DNA of 64,000 bases from Bradyrhizobium_A sp052115025 (GCF_052115025.1 NZ_JBFRFW010000025.1:1-64000); one strand, 5' to 3'; positions 54,284 through 64,000 are shown, numbered from the stretch's first letter. Translations and numbers: made by a program. Notes: a model not told the origin generated them from the sequence alone.

Positions 54284-54664
54284 TCAGACCGGATCGAAGT
54301 AGTGGAGCTCGAACAGCAGACAGCCCTTTTCCGACTTGAACGGCCCATGGAAGGCGCCGGGCGGGCGGCAGGCATAAGTGAAGGGCTGGAAGCTCTCGCC
54401 GCCATTGCCGTTCTCGTCATTGCCGACGGTCAGGTCTCCCGACACCAGGAACACCTCTTCCCAGTACTCGTGCACGAACGGCTTGGTGGTGTAGACGCCG
54501 GGCTCGAAGCGCAGCAGGCGGCTGCGGGTGCCGCGGCGGTTGTCCTCGTCGAGCGCGCCGGCGAGGATCTTCTGCTGGATGCCGGCGGGATAGCCGGCGG
54601 GCACCTCCCATCCGGACGTCATGTCGACGGTGCGGAATTCGTCGTGCAGCTTGTTCACGGGCAT
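54284..54664 (-). CDS. Cupin-domain protein (small)
   Basis: 126-residue single-domain cupin. Metal-binding-type residues VHEYWEEVFLVSGDL (H-x-E type motif 1) and C-terminal GAFHGPFKSEKGCLLFEL (motif 2 with His). It sits between the monooxygenase and livH in one operon, so it may assist the aromatic oxidation step, for example as an isomerase or a second oxygenase component; its activity is not predictable. ATG 54664 follows the monooxygenase stop by 23 bp. Confidence 0.85.
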   Translation of the reverse strand: MPVNKLHDEFRTVDMTSGWEVPAGYPAGIQQKILAGALDEDNRRGTRSRLLRFEPGVYTTKPFVHEYWEEVFLVSGDLTVGNDENGNGGESFQPFTYACRPPGAFHGPFKSEKGCLLFELHYFDPV

Positions 54665-54687
54665 GGATCTGTCTCCTGCAATCTGGC

Positions 54688-56163
54688 TTAGGCTGCGGCC
54701 TGGGCGCGGCCGAGTTCGTCGGCGAGGTCGTAGCCGTCGAGAATGTGGGTCACAAGGGCGCTGGCGGCATTCCAGTCATAGCAGCGGAACGAATGCCCCT
54801 TGGTGACGAAGGTCGCACCGGCGTAGAACATCTCGTACTGCTGGTGGCGCGAGGCGAACTCCGAGCCGACCGCATCCCAGGCCAGCTTGTAGAACTTGAC
54901 CTTGTCGAGGGCGCTTGCCGCCGGTGACTGCTGGGTGCGCTCGATCAACGACGCCAGCTCCGGATTGTTGAAGTCGGCGACCGAGGACGGCAGCATGATC
55001 ATGCCGCCGCCGGCAAGATCGCGCAGGGTGTTGAGGATCTTGGGGTAGAGCTGCTGGGTCAGCGTCTGCGCGGCGTACAGCGTATGACGATCCGGCACAT
55101 AGTAGCGACCGTGCTGATAGCCCTTGGCCTCCATCGCGGCGACCAGCGCATCGATCATGCCGCCCTCGGCGGCGAGCTGGCCGAGGGTCTCACGAACCTG
55201 CGGGAAGCCGAGAATGCCGTTGATCTCGGCGGTGCGGCGCGCGAGACCGAGCAGGAAGCGCACCTTCACCGACAGGCGGATCATCGCCTGGTAGTTCTGG
55301 TAGACGTGCGCCGGCGTGGCGTGGAACTGCTTCTGGCACATCTCGACGTTCTTGAACACGAAGATGCGGTCCCACGGCACCTTGACGTCGTCGAAATACA
55401 GCACCGCATCGTTCTCGTCGAAGCGGCTCGACAGCGGGTTGTCGAACACCGACGGCGAGGCCGCCTCATAGGACTTGCGCGACAGCAGCGTCAGGCCCTT
55501 GGTGTTCATCGGGATGGCGAACGACAGCGCATAGGGCTCGTCGCCCGGCTGCAACGGCTGAATGCAGCTGACGAACACTTCGTCAGCCATGATGCCGCCG
55601 GTCGCCAGCATCTTGGCGCCGCGCACGGTGATGCCCTCGGCGTCCTGGTCGACCACGCCGGTGGTGAGGAAGGCGTCCTTCTGCTGCGCCGCGCTCTTGG
55701 AGCGGTCGGCCTGCGGATTGATGATCACATAGGTGAGGTAGAGGTCGCGATCGCGGGCGTAGGCGTAGTAGTCCGCCAGCGCCTTGGCGCGGTCCTTGTC
55801 ATAGGCCTCGAACACCTCGAGGCCCATGTACATGCCGGCAATGCAGGAGGCGACATGGTCGGGCGCACGGCCGAGGAAGCCGGCATGCTGGCCGTCCCAC
55901 GCTTCGAGCGCGCGGCGGCGCTCGACCAGCTCGGCATAGCTCTCGGGCAACTGCCAGATGCGGTTGGCGCGACCGCCGGTCGGCGTCTTGAAGGTCATCA
56001 GCTCCTGATTTTCGGGCGCGCTGGCGTAGTCGAACAGCTTGCCGACCGACTGCACGGCGCGGGCGAACGCCGGGTGCCGCGTCACGTCGTCGACGCGCTC
56101 GCCATTGATGAACACGGTCCGGCCGTCGCGCAGTCCTGCGATATGTTTCTCACCGGTCTTCAT
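54688..56163 (-). CDS. HpaB-family two-component flavin monooxygenase, oxygenase subunit
   Basis: 491-residue member of the 4-hydroxyphenylacetate 3-monooxygenase family (HpaB, both N- and C-terminal domains). Motifs: MKTGEKHIAGLRDGRTVFINGERV start, ADRSKSAAQQKDAFLTTGVV, GAKMLATGGIMADEVFVSC, FDDVKVPWDRIFVF, and KGHSFRCYDWNAA end. Such enzymes use reduced FAD from a separate reductase to hydroxylate a phenolic ring. The reductase gene is immediately upstream, with 19 bp between them, so this is the oxygenase partner. ATG 56163 with GGAGC is preferred over an upstream frame overlapping the reductase. The natural substrate is probably a phenolic acid but not necessarily 4-hydroxyphenylacetate. 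Confidence 0.92.
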   Translation of the reverse strand: MKTGEKHIAGLRDGRTVFINGERVDDVTRHPAFARAVQSVGKLFDYASAPENQELMTFKTPTGGRANRIWQLPESYAELVERRRALEAWDGQHAGFLGRAPDHVASCIAGMYMGLEVFEAYDKDRAKALADYYAYARDRDLYLTYVIINPQADRSKSAAQQKDAFLTTGVVDQDAEGITVRGAKMLATGGIMADEVFVSCIQPLQPGDEPYALSFAIPMNTKGLTLLSRKSYEAASPSVFDNPLSSRFDENDAVLYFDDVKVPWDRIFVFKNVEMCQKQFHATPAHVYQNYQAMIRLSVKVRFLLGLARRTAEINGILGFPQVRETLGQLAAEGGMIDALVAAMEAKGYQHGRYYVPDRHTLYAAQTLTQQLYPKILNTLRDLAGGGMIMLPSSVADFNNPELASLIERTQQSPAASALDKVKFYKLAWDAVGSEFASRHQQYEMFYAGATFVTKGHSFRCYDWNAASALVTHILDGYDLADELGRAQAAA

Positions 56164-56182
56164 GATCGCTTGCTCCGTTGAA

Positions 56183-56698
56183 TCAGTAGTGGATGGGGAG
56201 CGGCCACACCGGCTCGCTCTGATTGTGAAGGCTGTGGTATTTGCCGCGGAAGAACACCAGCGGCTCGCCCTCGTCCGCCGCCGTGAAGCGCACGACACGG
56301 CCGATGAAGATGACGTGGTCGCCACCGTCATGATGGGCGTAGGGCTCGCACTCGAAATGCGCCAGCGCACCATCGAGCAGCGGCGCCTGCGCATGGCCGA
56401 CCGAATGCGCAACGTTGTTCCACTTGTCGCCGAGCGCCTTGGCGAACTGGTTCGACAGCGCTTCCTGCTGCCGCGCCAGGATATTCACCGCATAGCCCTG
56501 CGCGGCCATCATCGCCGGCAGGCTGAGCGCGCGACGATCGACGCTGAACAGCACCAGCGGCGGGTCGAGCGACACCGAATTGAAGGAACTCATGGTCATG
56601 CCGATGGCATCGCCGCCCTCACCGCGCGCCGTGATCACGGCAACGCCGGTCGCGAACTGCGACAAAGCCTTGCGAAAACTGCGCTGATCGACGGACAA
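56183..56698 (-). CDS. Flavin reductase (HpaC-like), partner of the HpaB-type oxygenase
   Basis: 171-residue FMN/FAD reductase domain protein: FATGVAVITARGEGGDAIGMTMSSFNSVSLDPPLVLFSVD, split as FATGVAVITARG, GMTMSSFNSVSLDPP, and the C-terminal DHVIFIGRVV. TTG 56698 is the start, decided by GGGAGG seven bases upstream. Supplies reduced flavin to the adjacent oxygenase. First gene after the promoter and operator described at 56718-56754. Confidence 0.92.
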   Translation of the reverse strand: MSVDQRSFRKALSQFATGVAVITARGEGGDAIGMTMSSFNSVSLDPPLVLFSVDRRALSLPAMMAAQGYAVNILARQQEALSNQFAKALGDKWNNVAHSVGHAQAPLLDGALAHFECEPYAHHDGGDHVIFIGRVVRFTAADEGEPLVFFRGKYHSLHNQSEPVWPLPIHY

Positions 56699-56717
56699 GG
56701 ACGACCTCCCGATTAAT

Positions 56718-56754
56718 TAGCTTTGATGTAAAGCTATCTCATAAAGGTAGTCAA
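56718..56754 (-). promoter_or_regulatory. Promoter with overlapping inverted repeat (candidate MarR operator)
   Basis: On the minus strand, -35 TTGACT (56754-56749), 17-bp spacer, -10 TTACAT (56731-56726). The inverted repeat TAGCTTT-N5-AAAGCTA spans 56718-56736 and covers the -10. It is close to typical MarR-family operator geometry, and the MarR gene lies directly upstream on the same strand. It should control the flavin reductase, oxygenase, cupin and LIV genes together. Confidence 0.7.
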
Positions 56755-56841
56755 GCGCAATCATGCAGCAGCGCCTGCCGACTTATGCGGCAGCGCAACA
56801 CGTTCAACGAACGATGAAGGAAATCGAAAAAGCCTGTGCGA

Positions 56842-57444
56842 TCAGGCGCGGCGCACGGTCTTGGCCGCGGTCTTGGCCGCGGTCTTGGCAACGGTCCGGC
56901 GCCGTGCCGGCGCGACGACCGGCGCGGCGGCGGTCGGCTGCGACATGAAGGCGAGCAGCGACACCGCCTTGTCGCCGCAGGGCACGAGGCGCGCCATCAT
57001 CGCGGAAAACTGCAGGAATTCCTCGGCGCTGAGGCTGTCTAACAGCGCATCGTTGACCGGCGCCTGCACCTCGACAAGACCATCGAGCAGCCTGCGGCCC
57101 TTGGGCGTGACGGTCAGCAGCACGCGGCGGCGATCGCTCTTGTTGGTGCGCTTCTTGACGAGATCCGCCTTGACCAGTTTCGACACCTCAATGGTCACAA
57201 ACGCGCCGGACAGATGCAGATGCTCGGCGATGCGGCTGACACCGACGCCCTCCTCGCCCTGCAGATGGGCGATGGAAATCAGCGTGGTGTAGGCGATGCC
57301 GGAAATGCCGAGGCGCTCGCCGAAACCGGTCCGGCACTGGTCCACCCGCGCGCTGAAGGCCAGAAAATTATGAATGAAGCTGCGGAACCTGGCGTCGTCG
57401 CCCCCAGGCATCAACTCCGGCTTCGTGACGGTGGACAGCGGCAC
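56842..57444 (-). CDS. MarR-family regulator with Lys/Ala-rich tail
   Basis: About 200 residues. Winged helix at about residues 40-140 (ISGIAYTTLISIAHLQGEEG, SRIAEHLHLSGAFVTIEVSKLVK, TNKSDRRRVLLTVTPKG). GTG 57444 has AAGGGAG eight bases upstream and is preferred over GTG 57468, which has no ribosome site; the difference is eight residues. The C-terminus is a basic tail with AKT repeats (AKTAAKTAAKTVRRA) beyond the usual MarR length. It probably represses the downstream aromatic hydroxylase/LIV operon. Confidence 0.85.
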   Translation of the reverse strand: MPLSTVTKPELMPGGDDARFRSFIHNFLAFSARVDQCRTGFGERLGISGIAYTTLISIAHLQGEEGVGVSRIAEHLHLSGAFVTIEVSKLVKADLVKKRTNKSDRRRVLLTVTPKGRRLLDGLVEVQAPVNDALLDSLSAEEFLQFSAMMARLVPCGDKAVSLLAFMSQPTAAAPVVAPARRRTVAKTAAKTAAKTVRRA

Positions 57445-57599
57445 GGCGATCGGCTCCCTTGATGGCACGGCCGGGACGCATATCCCTGTCGCGCGAATCC
57501 TACAATCCTCGCCGGACCGGATTTTACAAGGGTGATCTGCGCACGCCGCCCTGCGCCATCGCTCATGGCACAGGGCATCGGGGGCGAGAGAGCCCCGGA

Positions 57600-58784
57600 T
57601 CAGGCCCCGCCGACCTGACGCGGCAGCAGCGAGCGCGCAAGCTTGTCGCGCGTCACCGCGGCGCCGAACAGCGGCCCCTGCACCAGATCGAAGCCGGCAT
57701 CGCGCGCACGCGCGTACGCCGACGGATCATCGATCCCGGTCGCGACCGTGCGCAGGCCATGACGCCGTGCAAGATCAATCACCCGGCTGCAACGCGCCTG
57801 CTTGCGCCGGTCCTCCGCATGCTCGGGCAGCGACGCGCGGTCGACCTTGATCTCGATCACGGGGACGTCGTCGAACAGGCTGCGCGGCAGACGGGCGATC
57901 TCGAAATCATCCAGCGAGATGCCGACGGTGCTGCGACGAATCGTGCCGAGAATGCGCCCGAGCTCGGGCAGATGCGCCACCAGGTCTCGCGCGCGGAGCT
58001 GCAGCAGCAGCGTCGGCATCGCGGAGTGATCTGCCGCCAGCGTGTCGGCGAGCTCGACCACGCGCCGGTCAGGAACGCCGAGCACCGGCACGTTCAGCGT
58101 GAAGGTGTCGCGGCCGCGGTCATCGACGCAGGAGCAGACATCCTCGACGCTGCGCTTCAGGGCGAACGCCGACAGATCGGACAGCTCGGACTGCTCCTGG
58201 CGCGCAGGCCGGAACAATCGCCCGCCGGCCGCCTCCGCCGGCGGACGAAGCACCAGCGCGGCCTCGGTGCCGCGCATTTCCAGCCGGCGCGCATCGATTT
58301 TGCCGTAATAGACGACGTCGAACCGCTCCAGGCGGAGCGCGTCGGTCACATTGACGACATCCGGCGTCCGCGCGCGCACGCTGCGCTGCGGCCGGGACGC
58401 CAGGAACTTGTGCAGCCGATCATGCAGGTCCATCGCGCGATAGGGCGTGCCGAGCGGCGCCAGCATCGTCAGCGACAACTGCCGTCCGCGGCTCTGCGCC
58501 TGCTCCATCGTCTCCTCGGCGCCGACCAGCAGGATATCGCCCTTGAACCGCCGCGCATGCAGCAGCGTCAGGACATCGATCGCGCCGCGCTCGTCCGAGA
58601 CGCGCGACACCACCACGTCGGGCCCGCTGTCGAGCAGCGGCGCCAGCTCGCCGGCATCGGCGCACGCGCGCGTGACAAAACCGAGACCGCCGATCTCGTC
58701 GCACAGGAAGGTGCGTAGATGCCGCTTGGGGTCAACGACGCAGACGACCGGCGCGGCCGACGCGCCTGGTGAGGATGTACGCAA
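57600..58784 (-). CDS. Degenerate REC-EAL protein
   Basis: About 394 residues: a response-regulator-like N-domain (about 15-130) lacking the phosphoacceptor Asp (DVVVSRVSDE, where Asp is replaced) and an EAL-like C-domain (about 165-390). EAL motifs are eroded: RGTEAALVL in place of EAL, DDFEIARLP in place of DDFGTG, and ATGIDD in place of the AEGVE(T) motif; QGPLFGAA survives. It is therefore unlikely to hydrolyse c-di-GMP and may act as a binding or scaffold protein. TTG 58784 is chosen because GGAG lies nine bases upstream; a longer frame to 59039 has no such signal. Confidence 0.75.
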   Translation of the reverse strand: MRTSSPGASAAPVVCVVDPKRHLRTFLCDEIGGLGFVTRACADAGELAPLLDSGPDVVVSRVSDERGAIDVLTLLHARRFKGDILLVGAEETMEQAQSRGRQLSLTMLAPLGTPYRAMDLHDRLHKFLASRPQRSVRARTPDVVNVTDALRLERFDVVYYGKIDARRLEMRGTEAALVLRPPAEAAGGRLFRPARQEQSELSDLSAFALKRSVEDVCSCVDDRGRDTFTLNVPVLGVPDRRVVELADTLAADHSAMPTLLLQLRARDLVAHLPELGRILGTIRRSTVGISLDDFEIARLPRSLFDDVPVIEIKVDRASLPEHAEDRRKQARCSRVIDLARRHGLRTVATGIDDPSAYARARDAGFDLVQGPLFGAAVTRDKLARSLLPRQVGGA

Positions 58785-58990
58785 TTTAACTTGCTCCGTT
58801 CGGTATGGGTCGCGGCGCCTGCCGACAACTGCGCGCGTTTGCTGCACAGCTTGCGCCGGTGGCCACGGCTGCCGCGAACCTAGCGGGCAAAAGCAAAGCC
58901 AAGGGTATTTCCGTCCGCAGACTTTTCCGAAAAATGTTAGCGGTTCGCTCGTGAACGCGTAACGAAATGGGCGGGTTCCAGCGAGTTCCT

Positions 58991-59572
58991 TCAGAACCCG
59001 AGATCGAGCTGTTGCCGCCTCTCGGCATAAGTGATGCACCGTTCATCGACCTGCGCACAGGCCGTCAGCACCGCATCCTCCCGCGCCTGCTCATCGGCCA
59101 GATGCACGACGCGATGACCGGCGACGATCAGATAGTCGGTCAGAATCTGGCGATGACACTCGCGCCACTGCCTTTCGGCGCACATCAGCACAGTGCACGG
59201 CTCCAACGCGTCACAAAGTCGCGCCAGCGCCTGCTGGAACGGCGGGCTCTGCGCGTAGTCGGCATAGTTGCGCAGGAAGCCCTGCGGCCAGGCGGTGTTG
59301 CGGCTTGAAGCGGCGGAGGCCTCCGCATCCGGACGAAAGCCGCCGAGCTCCGGGGCATGGCGGTAGACGATGCCCGCCTCGGCCAGCGCCCGCTCCATCT
59401 GCGGCCGGCAGAACTGCGGATGGCGGCGCGACATCGGAAAGCGGCGGATGTCGATCAGGCGGCGGATCGAGGCCGAGGCGAGCACCGCCATGAATTGCGG
59501 CCACTCGCGGTTGGAGTGCCCGACCGTGAAGATCGGATCGGCGGACGTCTCGCTGCCAGCGCGGCCTGTCAT
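58991..59572 (-). CDS. DUF488 family protein
   Basis: 193 residues. Family pattern: PIFTVGHSNREWPQFMAVL, LIDIRRFPMSRRHPQF, APELGGFRP, and CTVLMCAERQWRECHR, the conserved Cys region. DUF488 proteins are of uncertain function, sometimes near nucleic-acid or methylation genes. ATG 59572 overlaps the stop of the LysR gene by four bases (ATGA), so the two are co-translated. Confidence 0.88.
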   Translation of the reverse strand: MTGRAGSETSADPIFTVGHSNREWPQFMAVLASASIRRLIDIRRFPMSRRHPQFCRPQMERALAEAGIVYRHAPELGGFRPDAEASAASSRNTAWPQGFLRNYADYAQSPPFQQALARLCDALEPCTVLMCAERQWRECHRQILTDYLIVAGHRVVHLADEQAREDAVLTACAQVDERCITYAERRQQLDLGF

Positions 59573-60471
59573 TCCGCCTCCATGGCCTCGGTGGCGAACG
59601 CGCGCCGCGCCGCGCGGACGCTGGCGACGATGTGATCGTGCACCACCGCGACCCGCCGCGCATCATGGGTGTCGGGATGCGACATCAGCCAGTAGGTGCG
59701 GACAAAGCGGGTCTCCGGCAGCAGCCGCTTCAGCTCGGGATAACGCCGCGCAGCATAGTCGTGCAGGATGCCGACCCCGTGCCCGGCCCGCACCGCCTCC
59801 ATCTGCGCAACGACACTGCCGCACTCGTAATGACGCGCCATGACCCTGCCGAGGGTCGCTGCATAGTCGAGCGCGCGGCTGTAAACGAAATCTTCAACAT
59901 AAGTGATGAACAGGTGGCCGGCGAGATCGCCCTCCGTCCGCACGGGCCGATGGCGCTGCAGATAATTTTTCGCCGCATAGACGCTCAGCGAATAGTCGGT
60001 GAGCTTCTTGACGATCAGGCGACCCTGCTTGGGGCGGTCCAGCGTGACCGCGATGTCCGCCTCGCGTCGCGACAGGCTGAAGGTGCGCGGCAGCGGCACC
60101 AGCTGAATCACCAGTTCAGGATGCCGCGCGGCCAGCGCGCCGAGATGATCGGCAAGGAAGTAGTTGCCGAGGCCGTCGGGAGCGCCGACACGCACGGTGC
60201 CGGACACCGCCTCGGAGGTGCCCTTCAACGCCGAGCCGACCTTGAGAAACTCGGATTCCGCACGCTCGGCGGCGGCGACCAGGGCTTCGCCCGCGCCGGT
60301 CAGCACGCAGCCGGTGGTGTGACGCTCCAGCAGCTTGGTCTTGAGCCGCTCCTCGAGCGCGCTGATCTGGCGGGCGACGGTGGCGTGGTTCAGCCCGAGC
60401 CGGCGCGCGGCGCCGAGAATCTGGCCGCTGCGCGCCACCTCCAGGAAAATACGGACATGGTCCCAATCCAT
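59569..60471 (-). CDS. LysR-family transcriptional regulator
   Basis: 300 residues. N-terminal HTH: MDWDHVRIFLEVARSGQILGAARRLGLNHATVARQISALEERLKTKL, split as DHVRIFLEVARSGQ and LNHATVARQISALEERL. C-terminal substrate-binding domain from about 90. Divergent from the methylmalonate-semialdehyde dehydrogenase gene with about 105 bp between, the usual arrangement of a LysR regulator and its target. Confidence 0.93.
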   Translation of the reverse strand: MDWDHVRIFLEVARSGQILGAARRLGLNHATVARQISALEERLKTKLLERHTTGCVLTGAGEALVAAAERAESEFLKVGSALKGTSEAVSGTVRVGAPDGLGNYFLADHLGALAARHPELVIQLVPLPRTFSLSRREADIAVTLDRPKQGRLIVKKLTDYSLSVYAAKNYLQRHRPVRTEGDLAGHLFITYVEDFVYSRALDYAATLGRVMARHYECGSVVAQMEAVRAGHGVGILHDYAARRYPELKRLLPETRFVRTYWLMSHPDTHDARRVAVVHDHIVASVRAARRAFATEAMEAE

Positions 60472-60576
60472 CCAGCGACTTTATTTTTTGCACATCGAAA
60501 CCGCAACCTCTTATCTTGATGTGCACCAACGATCAACGTCCTATGCCGCGCGCCCCAGCCCGGAAGGATGATCCCC

Positions 60577-62079
<1,503 letters not shown>

Positions 62080-62391
62080 TCTGGACAGGATGCCGCGGCG
62101 TTCACCGCAGCGCCGCGGCAACGTGCTGCCTCGCCCAACCTGAACGTGCAGACGCCGCACCATGCAGGCGTGTGCGACGCTGACACGCGATTGCGCCGGA
62201 TACGGCCTGCAACTGCCATTTACATCCTGCGTCGTCGGCATCATCGCACCTTCAAAAAATCTTAAGATTCAACATGGAAGCTGCTGGCGTCATGCACTGC
62301 GTGACGCGGTTTTCATCGAGGTGGCCGGTTCACCGGGGCATGCCGGCCATCGCGACAGTCAAGGTATTGGGCGACCCGACAGCAAGCACCA
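62080..62391. other. Intergenic region after mmsA, before the PAS sensor
   Basis: About 310 bp. It holds the hairpin at 62091-62120 and no convincing gene; an AT-richer stretch around 62215-62280 may carry the PAS-sensor promoter. Confidence 0.4.
62091..62120 (+). terminator. Hairpin downstream of mmsA
   Basis: TGCCGCGGCG (62091-62100) and CGCCGCGGCA (62111-62120), perfect 10-bp arms with a 10-nt loop, 11 bases after the mmsA stop. No T-run; probable terminator. Confidence 0.65.
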
Positions 62392-64000
62392 GTGGATCAG
62401 GCCGTACCGACCTCCGACATCTTTGACGGCGCGACAGCCGCCGCCCTCACGGACCATGCAAGCGTCGAGACCGGCGCCGACACCGGCACGGCGTGGCGCG
62501 ACGACATCCTGCTGGCGACACTGGACGCCCTGAGCGAAGCCGTCATCGTCCAGGACGGCTCGCACCGTGTCATCGCACGCAACGCGGCAGCGGCGCGCAT
62601 TCTCGGACACTGGGAGGACGACCTGCTCGGCTGTGCCGGCGGCGGCGCCGTCCTTGCGATCCGCGAGGACGGCTCGAGCTTCGCCCCTGCGGATTTCCCG
62701 ACGGCCGTCGCATGGCGGACCTCGACCCCGCAGCGTGACGTGGTGATCGGGCTGCGCCGCGAGGGCGGGCCAATCACCTGGATTTCCGTCAGCGCCGTGC
62801 CGATCGCCCCCGGTGGCGACCCCGGCGCGCGGCGCATGATCACATCGTGCGCCGACATCACCGCGCGCAAGCTCGCCCAGGAGACCCTGCACGAAGCGGT
62901 CGGCGCGATCCCCGACGGCTTTGCCGTGTATGACTGGGACGACTGCCTGATCATGTGCAACGACGCCTACCGGCGGATCTATGCCGAATCGGCGCCAGCC
63001 ATCCAGCTCGGCGCCTCCTTCGTCGACATCGTCCGCTACGGCGTGCATCGCGGCCAATACCCCGAGGCCGGCGAAACCTTCGAGCAGCGCGAAGCCTGGC
63101 TCAGCGAGCGCATCGCGCTACGCCGTTCCATGCCGCGGGATACCCTGCAGCAGCTGCCCCGCGACCGCTGGCTGCAGATCCGCGAGCGGCGTACCCCCAG
63201 CGGCTGCACCGTCGGCTTCCGCATCGACGTCAGCGATCTCAAGCGAGAATCGACCCGGCTGCAGGCCGCGATCGACAACTTTCCGGGCGACGTCTCGTTC
63301 TTCGAACGCAACGGCGCGCTGGTGGCCTGCAACGATGGCTTCCGCACGCTGCTCGGCCTCGGCGATGGCCTGTTCACCGCCGGCCCCCCGATGCTCGACG
63401 ACATCGCCGGGATCATCGCCGCCGACGCGGAACACTGCGAGCGCAACGCGCTGCTGAAGCAGGACCTCGAACTTGTCCGCACCGGCGAGGCACACCTGTC
63501 CACCCGCATCTGGCCCGACGGCCGGGTGATCGAGGCGCACGGCGCCCCGGTGCATGGCGGCGGCTACGTGCTCAACTACATCGACGTCACCGAGCGCCAC
63601 GCCGCCCATCAGCGGCTGCGTGACAGCGAGCAGCACGCCCGCACCCAGTCCGAGATGCTGCAGATCACCCTCGCCCACATCAGCCAGGGCCTGTCGATGT
63701 TCGACGGCGACGGCCGCCTGATGGTGTGGAACGATCGCTATCTCGGCATCTACGGCATGTCCCCCGAGGTCGTGAAGCGCGGCGTGCACATTCGCCAAGT
63801 CCTCGAGCATCGGCTCGAGGCGGGTGATCTCGACATCGACGTGGAGCCTTATCTGGAGCAACTGCGGCAGCGGCTGCAGGCCAACAGCGTCGTCCCCAGC
63901 ATCACCCAAATCCGGGGCGGCCGCATGATCGCGATCGTCAACACGCCGATTCCCGGCGGCGGCTGGGTGGCGACCCATGAGGACATCACCGATATCCGCC
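62392..64000 (+). CDS. Multi-PAS sensor protein, partial
   Basis: Open frame from GTG 62392 to the right edge, 536 codons without a stop. At least four PAS-like segments: about 40-165 (DALSEAVIVQDGSHRVIARN, then MITSCADITARKL), 165-275 (AVGAIPDGFAVYDWDDCLIMCNDAYR), 280-405 (AIDNFPGDVSFFERNGALVACNDGFR) and from about 420 (LAHISQGLSMFDGDGRLMVWNDRYLGIYGM). The last two have the PAS_7 style found in hybrid histidine kinases of Bradyrhizobium relatives, so a kinase or GGDEF output is likely beyond the window. No ribosome site supports this GTG clearly, so the start is uncertain. Confidence 0.8.
   Translation, partial: MDQAVPTSDIFDGATAAALTDHASVETGADTGTAWRDDILLATLDALSEAVIVQDGSHRVIARNAAAARILGHWEDDLLGCAGGGAVLAIREDGSSFAPADFPTAVAWRTSTPQRDVVIGLRREGGPITWISVSAVPIAPGGDPGARRMITSCADITARKLAQETLHEAVGAIPDGFAVYDWDDCLIMCNDAYRRIYAESAPAIQLGASFVDIVRYGVHRGQYPEAGETFEQREAWLSERIALRRSMPRDTLQQLPRDRWLQIRERRTPSGCTVGFRIDVSDLKRESTRLQAAIDNFPGDVSFFERNGALVACNDGFRTLLGLGDGLFTAGPPMLDDIAGIIAADAEHCERNALLKQDLELVRTGEAHLSTRIWPDGRVIEAHGAPVHGGGYVLNYIDVTERHAAHQRLRDSEQHARTQSEMLQITLAHISQGLSMFDGDGRLMVWNDRYLGIYGMSPEVVKRGVHIRQVLEHRLEAGDLDIDVEPYLEQLRQRLQANSVVPSITQIRGGRMIAIVNTPIPGGGWVATHEDITDIR

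Noticed and set aside
58785..59039. N-terminal extension of the REC-EAL gene to 59039
   Set aside because: The extension has atypical composition and no ribosome site, whereas TTG 58784 has GGAG at good spacing and begins just before the receiver-like domain.

Overview
The window is GC-rich (low-GC only in short spacers) and gene-dense. Its content (many branched-chain-amino-acid-type ABC transporters, a CYP153-like P450 next to acyl-CoA enzymes, aerobic purine catabolism, PAS-rich signalling proteins, and paired palindromic CTCATCCT/CTCATGGT intergenic repeats) points to an alphaproteobacterium of the Bradyrhizobium/Rhodopseudomonas group (Nitrobacteraceae). This assignment is inferred from gene content and repeat style; no 16S or other marker gene is present.

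Layout. 1-9355 (minus): most of a giant secreted protein made of IPT/TIG immunoglobulin-like domains. Ten diverse domains follow the signal peptide, then at least 26 near-identical 84-residue units run off the left edge; a one-base deletion near 6845 breaks the frame. 9992-11805: a LytS/LytR-type two-component pair, divergent from the giant gene. 11806-12691: a non-coding, partly AT-rich stretch holding a 3' tRNA-Lys-like fragment. 12692-20368: a mixed block with a PEMT/ICMT-like methyltransferase, Flp pilin, orphan amino-acid-type binding protein, ThDP enzyme, L,D-transpeptidase, DUF2927 protein and a soluble PAS-PAS chemoreceptor. 20770-25942: P450, thioesterase, acyl-CoA dehydrogenase, CaiB-type CoA transferase and MaoC-like hydratase, which together look like an aliphatic/fatty-acyl catabolic cluster. 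26090-30354: an SDR, a hemolysin-III-type membrane protein and the YcjX/YcjF pair.

30609-35792 holds an unknown secreted protein, an SDR, a urate/xanthine permease, a bifunctional OHCU decarboxylase/HIU hydrolase fusion and PuuE allantoinase: urate uptake and the steps from HIU to allantoate. 36017-38074 is a pentapeptide-repeat membrane protein. 38128-46381 (minus) reads as one operon coupling a LIV-type ABC transporter (including a fused LivM-LivG polypeptide) to a sugar-acid dehydratase, an HpcH/HpaI aldolase and an Ldh-family oxidoreductase. It is divergent from a GntR-family regulator with two winged-helix heads and a 12-bp palindrome over its promoter. 48658-57444 (minus) is a second LIV operon led by a MarR regulator and a two-component flavin monooxygenase (HpaC/HpaB-like) plus a cupin, with a strong promoter whose -10 element sits inside a 7-5-7 inverted repeat.

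The right end carries a degenerate REC-EAL protein, a DUF488 protein overlapping a LysR regulator, methylmalonate-semialdehyde dehydrogenase, and the start of a multi-PAS sensor that runs off the right edge. Start sites given here were chosen by Shine-Dalgarno spacing and family length where several starts were possible.
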